Both the position numbers and the translations under genes were made by a program. A stretch of 64,000 nucleotides of DNA from Plasmodium brasilianum (taxonomy: Eukaryota > Apicomplexa > Aconoidasida > Haemosporida > Plasmodiidae). The stretch covers positions 526,001-590,000 of the forward strand of contig NC_090124.1 of NCBI RefSeq assembly GCF_023973825.1, read 5' to 3'. The notes under the pieces were generated by a model, which saw nothing but the letters and a program-made list of their open reading frames with translations, made no database searches and had not been told where the DNA came from. This document shows, in pieces, positions 23,033-34,300 of this stretch. How positions within the stretch are numbered: the stretch's first letter is position 1; the number at the start of each line of letters is the position of its first letter.

Positions 23033-26000
23033 ATGTCTTACAATGTTTACAATACTAATATGGCTGATTGGTAATGTTAATATACGTATTATTATCTTTG
23101 TATTTTTATGTATTGTGTTATTTATTTACGTAATATCATTATATTACTATAGTTTTTAAGTTTCTGTAATTTTTTAGTTACTCTCTTTTCATTTATATAC
23201 TATATATATTGTTTTATGTATATTTGCTCAAAAGTGACGTAAAGAAAAAAATAAAAACTATATATATATGTTATCTGTTTTTTCCCATCATTTACAGCTT
23301 AAATAAACTAAGAGTGTATGACCTCAATCAGTTATGTCGAAAGTTTTTGTTACCACAGCATGGGAAAAAAGTTGCAATAGTAGAACGGATATTAGAGTAC
23401 ATTACAGATGTTGAAAGAGAAGAACAAATATATGAATTTATTTTAGCAACGAAGCCTTCCATTTTTGATTTAATTAGCGGAAGGAGAATAAATAACCCAC
23501 TTAATAATAATATTATTAGTAACAGTCATAGTAATAATAATAAATATTTTAGTAATAATAATAATTTCTTTCTTAGTAATAATAATAATCACGCAAATAA
23601 CCTTTTTTTATGTAATAATAATGATAGTGTTAATCATTCAAATAGTGAAAACTCCGTAATAAAAAAAAATAATTTACCCGTTGAAAGAAAGGGTAAAGGT
23701 AATCAATAGCACAATCATGAAGGAAAAATATACACATATGCACTTATATACGCATATGTACATATATGTAAATATATATTTGTGATGTACCTTATTCATT
23801 CGTCGTGTACATAAACGCCATAGACGTGCAATGTCTCCACTTTTCAGTACTATTTTTTACGAACGTATAGGCGTTTACATATATGCATACATATATATTT
23901 ACACATTTATATACACACGTATATATACACGCGTACATATACACACGTACATATACACACGTACATATACACACGTACATATACACACGTACATATACAC
24001 ACGTACATATACACACGTACATATACACACGTACATATACACACGTACATATACAAACATACACATCTAATTCATTTGCGTACCTTTTTTATTAGCGGTG
24101 AAGATATACCAAGAGGACAGCGATTTTTCTTCGTGCGTTTGCGGAGGGATGAACAAAAATGTTATTAGTAAAAATTGCATAGTAAAATGTATAGAGTGCA
24201 ACAAATTACAGCATGTCAGTTGCTATACTCAAAATGCATGTGTAAACAAAGACTTAAATAATTACAAAATATTATGTGTAGTATGTCGACTAAGAGATAT
24301 TGACCCGTTTTATCCTCTGAAGAAAGTATTATGGATGAAAAATTTAAATGTGAATTCAGAAAAATTAGTGATTAATGCATGTGATATTAAAAGTTGGAGA
24401 AATGAAAATAAAGAAGTTATAATATTTTGTATGCATATTGACAAAAAAAATTTAAGTACTAATGTTAATTTAAAACAAGAATGGCCAAGGACTTTTATTT
24501 TAAAAGTGAACGGTAATGTTATTGAAAAAATTTTTGAACCCTCATGGGAACATAAACGACGGGATAGCCCATTAAAAATTACTCATACATTAAAAGCAGG
24601 AAATAATAATATTGATATAAATATAACAAATTATGAAATACCAAAATTATATGTTGTTGCTTTTTTATTATGTAATATTGAAACAGAACAAAGTATAATT
24701 GAAAATGTTATTGTTAATAGTTCGTTAAATTTTAAAGATTCAAAACAAAGAATAATTAATATATTATTAACAAAACATGATGATGATGAAGTTATGTGTA
24801 TGGAAATTAATAGAAAAATTAGTTTGCATTGTCCTTTTTCTTTAGATAGAATTTTAATACCATGTAGAGGAGTAAAATGTTGTCACATACAATGTTTTGA
24901 TTTAAAATCATTTATTGATGTAACTAAAAAAACAAAAGCTTTTAATAATAGATGGAAATGTCCTGTCTGTTCGTTATTTTTAAGACCAAAAGATTTAGTA
25001 ATAGATACATTTATTACCTATATTTTATCACAAGTACCTAAAGACATTAAAGAAGTAGAATTGAGCAAAAGTGGGGAAATAATTTTTAATCATAACAGTG
25101 TAGAAGGGAAAGTGATTAAGCAGGTGGATGATATTGATTCAGTGAATCTTCAGAAGAGCAAAATAGAGATTAAAACGGAGTATAATACAGGTAACCAAAA
25201 ACGATTGCACATGTATTCTTGTACAGTGTATTCATGTTTTTCGTGTGCATTAAATTTAAAAACTTAACTTTGTCCTGGTATATATATACATATGCGTATG
25301 TTTGGGTATATATATATATATATATATACAAACATTTCTCCGTTTACTTATTTTTAAAGCTCGTAACAGTATTGAAAGCGTAGGAGATAAAGACAATATA
25401 TTCAGTCCTAATGAAATTATTATATTAGATTCAGACCCGGAAGATAACAATAATTGCAGTTCTTTTGAAAAAAGCAGCGTGCAAAAGAATCATAATGTTA
25501 CACAGGGTATGCCTTTTGTTAATTAAATTTTCACACTTAGATGTATATATTGATAGAGTATATGTTACATATAAGAAAAATATTCACAGATAAGTATGTA
25601 CGCATGCATATATATATATGTGTATATGCATAAACTTCGAAGTATATGTATTAAAAACGAATAAAACCAGACACAAACTACACATTAATACAAAATTCTG
25701 CATAGAAATTACATCTCGTTTAACACAATTTTTTTGTAGAATTTTCAAATTTATAAACGCATTTTCAATTAAAAGACAAAATGTTATGTAAAATATTAAT
25801 TGAAAAAGAGGAAGAAAAAGTATATATATACTTATATGCATGCATGCATATATATATATATATATATATGTATATACATATACGCGTGCGTGGAGTTAGA
25901 ATAGAAGAGAAAAAACGAATCTATGAGAAAAAGAAAATACACAAAGAAAAAATACATCTAAGCATATAATACACGAGATTAAGCGGGGGGAAATAAATAT

Positions 26001-28625
26001 GAAAAAGAAATGGAAGTGTATTTTTTTCCATTTTGCTGATTGAAATTAATATTTTTATTGTTTCAACTACAAATAAAATTTACTTAAAATGAATTTTGGT
26101 TAATTAAGGAGCCAATTGAATTCTTTCCTTTCACTGCTACAAAATTTTATTATTTTATTTTTTTTTTTACACCCTTTTTATGCGCATAATTGCATATCTT
26201 TTTTGCTTGCATATATATATTATTATGTACATGCGAAAGTTTTAGGAGAGTTGAATGTTCGGAAGGTTTAATACCATAGAATTGTACATGTATATATAAT
26301 TATACAAGTACATATGTATGTGTATGCGTGTGTACATGTATATGTATGTGTGTGTGCTTGTGATGTGAATGTGCCTACATATTATTTGTATATATACATA
26401 GAAAATATATTTATACAGTAATGTGCACGTATGCATGTATCGATGAAGACATATAAGTTTTTTTTTTTTTTTTTTTTTTTTTGGACATTGCTTTAGGTGA
26501 ACAAGAGGTCATATACATATCAGATAGTGATAATGAGGATAGTTTACCACAAACAACACACAATATTGACAAAAAAGGGAACGAGGAAAATTCTCCCTTT
26601 TTATTTGGAATGAATAATTATAGTACTAATAAAAGTGTTAATAATTTCTTAATGAGAAATATTAAAGGTTTAGATAAAAGAAATTTCCTTCCAAACTCTC
26701 GTATTTTTTTCAACCATATGGTTTTGGATGTTTTAAATGATATTAGTAAAATTCATGTGAATGAAAAATTGTCAACTGTGAACATGCAAAAGGAGAGAAC
26801 ACCAGATCCTAATAATAATACTAATACAAACAACAATAATAGCGGCAGTAATCATAGCGGAAATAATCATAGCAGCAGTAGTGATATTAATACTAGAAGT
26901 AATACTAACATTAATAGTAATATTAATCATAATAATAATAATGATTATAATTATAATAATAGTAGTAACAATAGTAATAGTAATAATAATAATAACAATA
27001 GTAATAATATTAATAGTAATAGTAATAATATTAATAGTAATAGTAATAATATTAATAGTAATAGTAATAATATTAATAGTAATAGTAATAATATTAATAG
27101 TAATAGTAATAATATTAATAGTAATAGTAATAATATTAATAGTAATAGTAACAATATTAATAGTAATAGTAATAATATTAATAGTAATAGTAATAATATT
27201 AATAGTAATAGTAATAATATTAATAGTAATAGTAACAATATTAATAGTAATAGTAATAGTAACAATATTAATAGTAATAGTAATAATATTAATAGTAATA
27301 GTAATAATAATGAAATTTCGAGCGCACCTCCTTTGGGTTTTTATAATAAAAGAAGCATATTAGCTAAAGATATATATCTTCTGAGTAGTCAGAATGCATT
27401 GAGCTTAAAAACAAATAATGAATATATAAGTAACCGTGATTCAGTAGAAGATAATAATTTATTTTATTTAAATAATGTGAAGAATGGGAAAATATGTTGT
27501 ACACCTACCCCTCAAGGAAAGGATAACATAATTTCAATAAATAATAATTTAGTTGCAGTAAGTAATACTTTATTATCTTTGAATAAGGATATCAGTTGTA
27601 ATAATAGTATTGCTAGCAGTCGTAAATATAGTAATGGTAACAGAAATTATAATAGAATTAGTGCCAGTAATGATAATATAATTGGCGGAAGTATGGATAA
27701 TATAATTGGCGGAAGTATGGGTAATATAATAGGCGGAAGTATGGATAATATAATTGGCGGAAGTATGGGTAATATAATAGGCGGAAGTATGGATAATATA
27801 ATTGGCGGAAGTATGGGTAATATAATAGGCGGAAGTATGGATAATATAATTGGTGGAAGTATGGGTAATATAATTGGCGGAAGTATGGGTAATAACGGGA
27901 AAAGTAAGGAGCACCTATCACTGCTTGACATTAAAAAAATGAGCGAAGCATTATTTTCAGAAAATGAAAGTAACAACCGAGCATGTTCTAGTGAGGAACA
28001 AAATTTCATTATTAATGATAAATCATGTATAGGCGAGAACAAGAGTAATTTTTATTTGAAAATAGAAGGTAGGTCTATTTTCGACAAAGATAAATTACCA
28101 AATAATGAAATAACCAGTCTTAATAATTTTGAGAGTTACAAATATCTTGACAGTGATTTAAGGGATATACTTGTGGACGAAAATAAACAAAATAAAAAGA
28201 AAAAGAAAAGGAAGAAAAAAGAAAGAAGAAGTAATACAATGGAAAAGATACGGAAATATGATAGTTTTTCAAGTAATTTTAATTTCTCCATGATTAATTT
28301 CAAAAGTAAATATAGTAGATGTAAACAGTTGAAGGATAGTAATAATAATAACAGTAATAAAAATAGTAGTAGTAGTAGTAGTAATAATAATAATAATAAT
28401 AGTAGTAAAAATAATAGTACTAGTAATAATAATGATAATAATAACAGTAGTAGAAACCGTAGTAACAGTAAAAATAGTAACAAATGTAAAAGTTGTAGTA
28501 GCACAAACATTAAGAATAAAATTTATCATGTTATGAATAGATCCAGGTACACCAAAAAAACTAACAGCAAAAACGATAGTTTAAATGGCAAAAAAAGTAA
28601 AAAAAAAAAGAAAAACAAGAAATAA
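23033..28625 (+). CDS. PIAS: E3 SUMO-protein ligase, PIAS/SIZ1 type, five exons
   Basis: Transfers SUMO from Ubc9 to substrates, mostly nuclear. Exons: 23033-23070, 23298-23692, 24096-25190, 25360-25506, 26497-28625. The product is 1267 aa and all joins are in phase. Domains in order: SAP DNA-binding motif at about residues 12-50 (LRVYDLNQLCRKFLLPQHGKK). A PHD finger at about 150-205 with C4HC3 pattern (CVCGG...CIECNKLQHVSCY...CVVC). A PINIT-like region at about 225-345. An SP-RING at about 388-450 (CPFSLDRILIPCRG, CCHIQCFD, WKCPVC). Two SUMO-interaction motifs with acidic flanks, IIILDSDPED and VIYISDSDNED. A long C-terminal half follows with NINSNSN and NIIGGSMG repeats and Lys-rich nuclear-localisation-like patches. 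SAP plus PHD is the plant/yeast SIZ layout. Intron 2 holds a 14-bp tandem repeat. Confidence 0.95.
23920..24056. repeat. 14-bp tandem repeat in PIAS intron 2, unit ACACACGTACATAT
   Basis: About nine to ten copies in the 403-bp intron 23693-24095, a few dozen bases before the branch and acceptor region. It gives spurious ORFs on both strands (Thr-His-Val-His and Cys-Val-Tyr type). Confidence 0.93.
26949..27312 (+). repeat. 21-bp coding repeat, NINSNSN units in PIAS
   Basis: About 15 copies of AATATTAATAGTAATAGTAAT inside exon 5, encoding Asn/Ile/Ser heptads, with one shorter variant (NSNSN). Poly-Asn low complexity of this kind is common in Plasmodium proteins. No specific role inferred. Confidence 0.95.
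27668..27893 (+). repeat. 24/48-bp coding repeat, NIIGGSM(D/G) units in PIAS
   Basis: Nine to ten eight-residue units alternate between DNIIGGSM and GNIIGGSM, giving a 48-bp higher-order period. The DNA copies are nearly identical (GGCGGAAGTATGG), indicating recent expansion or homogenisation. It is Gly-containing and less charged than the neighbouring Asn repeats. Confidence 0.95.
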
Positions 28626-31377
28626 TGACCTTACCATACTGGTTGAACATATGCGAATGACGAGAACAATAACGTTCAGATAGACACAACAAAACGTGGT
28701 TAATAATACTCACTAGTAATTCCTATTTCAAAGTAATAACATATATATATATAATAAAACAACCAGAGGTGCATGTTTAAATTGTTATAACTAGGTTGAT
28801 GTAATAAAAAGGTTTTTATTTCTATATCTGTAATTGTGCAATGATAATATAAAGAACGGAGGAACATATGGAAAAAAAAAATTATAACTGATATAAGTTT
28901 TAAAGTGTATAAATAATACGTGAGCCTATTATAAGAAATGTGAATTGTTTAAATTATTCTGATCATAAAAAGAGAAAAAAAAAAAAAAAAACGTAGTTTA
29001 ACAGAAAATGAAGTTTATTTTATTCACACGTATATATATGCATACATACATTTAAGGGTATAGAATAGATAAAATACAGAAGGATATTAAAGAATATTTC
29101 TCCATCCTTGTAAAATAAAAATAAAGTAGAAAAACAGATGTATACACGTGTAAATATATACACATGTAAACATATGCGCATGCAGTACATATGTACGTAT
29201 ATTAGATTTATGTGTTAAGAATAGAAGAAAGTTGGCAAAGAGATATTATATAATATTGATATACCATATACTTAATATTTTTTTGAATTTTTAAGAAACA
29301 AGGGAAAACCATATTAATATTATAAGATAAATATATGAAAAAATTACTTTTCAGATTTGCTTAATTTTAACGTGTAGGAAGAAAAAATGCAAATACACAT
29401 TAGTTCAACGGATACTGTTTTTTTAGTTCTAAAATAATTTTAATATTAATAAGATTTTCACTTCATTTCTTTTGTTTTGTTTTGTTTTGTTTTTTGTTTT
29501 TTTTTTTTTTTTTTTTTTACATAACGAAAAATGTATTAAATATTTAAGATTTTATTCTTAAAATGTATATCTGTTAGCATATGATTTCAATGTAGACAGT
29601 TATAATATTAATTAATATTCTCAATATATTTTTTAAAAACATTCAAGCACAATATACATTATTAACGTAACACCGAACTATATATATATATATATATATA
29701 TAAGCATATATTTTTCGAAGGTTCCGCGTCTTATTAAAATTTTAGTAAACGACATAATTTAGCTTCTCACCTTTAATCAGTCATCTACAAACATAAATAT
29801 ATACATATATATAAATGTATGTACTATATTTTTTTTTATTTTTTTTATTAAAAATGAAGAAGTATAAAGAGCAAATTATTTTTTATTTCAAATTTTGCAA
29901 TAAATATACTATTCATTGAAGATAATATTTTACAGCTCCAAATTTTTTTTATTGCATAACATTTTTTAATAAATGTAAATGTTAAGCAAAATATGTGTAT
30001 GTATTAACATATGTCTATACTTTGCGTTTATATACGTTTACGTACTTTTACATATGCTTTTACCCCGAGTTAACTACAAACGTACTGATTTAATTAAATT
30101 AATAAGAGTACCGAGAAAACTTGTTACCCCTGTTAGGTGTTTGTGCAAGTAACATTTTTTTTCAGAATGTTTAAAAATTTTCTTTTGCAGTTTTTAAAGT
30201 TAACAAACACTTCTATAATTGTCTTAGTTTTTTTTTTTTTTCTTTTTTTTTGTTAAAAGATGCAAATGCTGTAAATTTTATAAAAAAACTATGAATATTT
30301 TTAATCAACATATCTTCCATGCAACGTATTTATGGATGTGCTCATGAAAAAATAAGTTAAACAATTAAGTACATGAATAAATAAGTAAACAAACGAATAA
30401 GTAGGTGAATAAATAGGTAATTAAACAAATACATAGATGAATAAATAGGTAATTAAACAAATACATAGATGAATAAATAGGTAATCAAACAAATACATAG
30501 ATGAATAAATAGGTAAACAAACAAATATATAGATGAATAAATAGGTAAACAAACAAATAGACAAATAAATGACAAAATGAATATTTACCTTTTTATATAG
30601 AGACATCTACAAATTTGTGGTTTACTTCCGTAAATTTTTTATTTTTATCCCTTTTGTTAAAATGCCCTTTTTAAGTGATTACATTCAAGATAAACATCTT
30701 TTACATTTTAAATACCCACTTACTAGGAACAAGTAAACAATGTCTATATATTACTTTTGCTTCAGTGAAGTTATGCTGAATTACATAAATACAGCTCGTT
30801 TCATTAATTATTGTATGCCATACAAGCATTTTATGTTAATGCCTTCTTGATTTATTTTATTTAGTTGTTTCTCTATATAATAAACAATTAGTGTTAGAAG
30901 TATATCGCTCATATTGTTCTGTAAAATTAACTTTTATATTAATATCGTATTATTTTAATTTTTTCCTTTATTTTTTTAATGGAAATATAAAATAAAAAAA
31001 AAGAAAATAACCCTTGTATTTTTTAACTTTTGTATTGTGTTGCTAAAATTTTGAATATGTATTGTATGTCTTTTGTAAAAAAAAGAAAGTTTAGCTAATT
31101 TAAATGAATAATATTATAAAAATTTTAAATATTGTAAAATTAGTTATTTCTTAATTTATTATTTCGTTATTTATTTCAATGTTTCAATATTTTTTTCATT
31201 CCCGTCCACTTCGTCAGCTTGTATGCTTGTGAATTCGTATTGATGTAAATGTAAACAGTGCTTCCTATGTTTTTTTTTTTTTCTTTTTTGTTCCTTGCAA
31301 AATTCGCAAATATAGAATTATTATTTAATTTATTAATAAATATTAATTTTTTGCTTACTCTTTTTTTATTTATATGT
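28626..31377. other. Convergent intergenic region between PIAS and GC-beta
   Basis: Two genes end towards each other, so two 3' UTRs and their termination signals should lie here. AT-rich with poly-T at about 29493-29518 and a 32-bp minisatellite at 30400-30575. Small open stretches (for example minus strand near 29740) have no splice or family support. Confidence 0.6.
30400..30575. repeat. 32-bp minisatellite, about five copies
   Basis: Blocks built on GAATAAATAGGTAA, then (A/T)TAAACAAATA and CATAGAT recur with single-base changes. The minus-strand reading stays open as a Leu/Phe/Tyr-rich artefact. Confidence 0.88.
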
Positions 31378-34300
31378 TTAAAGTTTAGGTATCTTTTTAC
31401 CCTTTTCTTCCCGCAATTTCAGTAAGGTTTCATAATCTATAATTTTTTGATCATAATCTTCATCATAATTTTTATCTTCTATAACGTATAGATTTATCTC
31501 TTTGTTACTTATATATATGGTTTTATAGTACCAAAAATTTAGCTTCCTAAAAAAAATAGAAAAAAAAAAAAAAAAAGTAGCTTATAAAGGCAATTGTAAC
31601 ACAGTGCGTAAGAGCTTCTTATATGCGCTTTTCACTAAATATTTGCTATAAGTTTTATTTTATTCATTTACACAATTAACACGTAAATACACACGTGACC
31701 ACTTAAAAGACATAAGACTTCAACTTACGCCTGAGGTTCGTTTTCCATGAAAAAGTTTTTGAACTGCTCAGAGCAGATGATCTCTCCTGGTATTCCGTTA
31801 GATTCTATTTTGTTGGCTATTAATACATCCAATCCCCACATATCGTATCTAATTCTAACAGATCCGATGATCCCACCAACGCATGATCCATAATGTAATC
31901 CTATTCTCATACTGAAATCATGTTTCTTGAACTGTATTTTTATAGTATTAATATTGTGTAAAATAAGTTTTGCTAATTTAAATATATTTAGAATTCCTTC
32001 AACTGCTTGACTTTCATCAGTAATTGAAGAATTAGGTTGGCTAGTAGCTACATATGCATCTCCAATTGTAAAAAGTTTATACAATCCCAATTTAATTGTG
32101 TCTTTATCAATTTTAGATATTAATTTTTGTAGTAACTTTAGAACATCTTTAGGTGAAACTGTTTTACTCCATCTTGTGAAACCAACAATATCAGCAAATA
32201 AAAATGCTATTTGTTCATGCTTGTATGTTAACTGTAGATTATCATTTTGATATTCTTCTAAAACATGTCTCGGTAATATTCTTGTGAGGAAATCGTGTGA
32301 TGTTTTTTCCATTCTATTTCTTTTCCTCTTTATTAAATACTGAGTTCTGTCTATATATTCTGAATACCAAAAGTAGAGGATATTAATAGAAAGAATCAAA
32401 ATGATACTACAACATATTCGAATTTCGCTCAAATGTGTAATAAAGAGCTTAGAAAATGAATAAATAAGAAATACAAAAAAGAATACGAAAAAAAAAAATT
32501 TATGCTTAAATAACATATTTTTAATAAATATCAACTGCATACAAATAATTAACTCAGTTGCATCTTTCATAAAAAATAAAGATCTCTCATTTGAGTTTCC
32601 AACTAAATTACTATAGTGTATACAAGACAGATCTATTAATATAATACACCAAGAAGATAAAAAAATATTTAATATAAAAGTTGTCCACATCATTTTACTT
32701 GAATTATTTTTAAACTCCCTTAGTTTTACTTTTAATAAAAGCCATATGAAAGATATTATAAATAAATAAATAGATCTTATAAGCCATATAATTACGATAA
32801 AATCATTTGTTTTCGATTTATGATCATAATAAGATAACTCAATCACATTACATAAACTTAAAATTAGTTCCGATATAATAAATATTATAACTAATTTTTT
32901 GGTTAAATCAATATTTATTATTTCTTTATAATATCCTTGTGTGTATTCTTCTTCTAATTCTTCATCTCTAAATTTATAAAAAAGGTTATTAAAATTGGTG
33001 TCCTTTTTTTTATTTAAATGTAATGTGGACGTCAATTTTTTTAGCAGTTTCTTATTATACTTATCAAATTTATTTACGAAATCTAAGTTTTTGTTACTAA
33101 CAGTTGTGCTTGTCTTAATAAGTTGTTCACTTCTCTTTGTAGTACCACTTAGAGGTGATATACTATTTTCATATTTATACTTAATAGATTTATTTCGTTC
33201 GCGTATATCCATACTTTTGAAATAACTTCTAAATATATGGTTAATTTTTGTTAATATACTCTTCTTTTTTTTGAGGGATGGACTGTATATAAAATATTCT
33301 TTTTTTGCATTATCATTTACTACGCTCATTGTTTCATTTGATTTTATAGCACAAGAACTATCTCCAAACTCTTCGGACATATAGCTTTTTCCATCCTCTT
33401 TTAAACTGTAAAAACTTATTTTTTTTGTGATATTTTTTTTCTTTTTTAACGCTTTCTCTGATTCATCCTCCTCCCTCTTTGATTTCGATTTATCTTCATA
33501 ACAATAAGCATCATTAGAATCCTTCTTTTCCTCCTCACTCGCATCTTTTCTTTTTCCTTTCTTGCGGATCCCCCCACTTCCCGTCTGATCTCCTCCATAA
33601 AGTATATTAGCTCTGTCGCTTCCGTTGCCAATGATATTATCACTACTACTACTTCTATTGCTAGTATTACCACTGCTAGCACTATCACAACTACTTGCGC
33701 TATCCTTCACAGCGTTTTGTGCACTGCTAAAATTTACCTCCTTTTTTTTAAGCAAATTGCTCTCATTTAGTTTATGTGTGTTTTTTCCCTTATAACTATT
33801 TCCATTTAATTTAAATCTACTCTTTTTTTTTTCATTTCTTTCGTAGTTATTCTCAGGAGCACATTTCATGGCAGAACCAAATATTATCCCCTCTGCGCTC
33901 AGAAATTTTTTCACTTCTGTATTATTATTTAGATCTACTCTATTTTTTCCAAAATAATGACCTCCATTTAACGCGGTGCATGTATTTTTGTTTTTTTTAC
34001 TCAAATCTTTATTCGATATTGTTCCCGATGAGTAATTGTTCTTATTTTGGTTAAATGTACCATTATTATGTGCATGTATTTTTTTCTTCATCCAAACATG
34101 TCCACACGGTTCGTCAACAGAAGAAACAAAGTATTTTAGTTTGTTTTCATAAAAAGAAGAATTAGATAGTTGCGTATACGTATCATCTACCATTTTTTGT
34201 GCTTCATGCTTAGAGGAATGAAAAAATTTTTTTTGTCTGCTCTTTGGGTAATCGTTTTGTTCATCGTCATACTCATTTTTTCTATTTTTAAAAGAAAATT

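Noticed and set aside
23790..24095. CRISPR-like regular repeats
   Set aside because: Head-to-tail 14-bp units without spacers, in a eukaryotic intron; the same applies to the other tandem arrays here.
26881..28529. Ile/Val- and Leu-rich ORFs overlapping PIAS exon 5 on both strands
   Set aside because: Shadows of the Asn/Ser and NIIGGSM coding repeats; the PIAS frame has domain support and correct splice phase.
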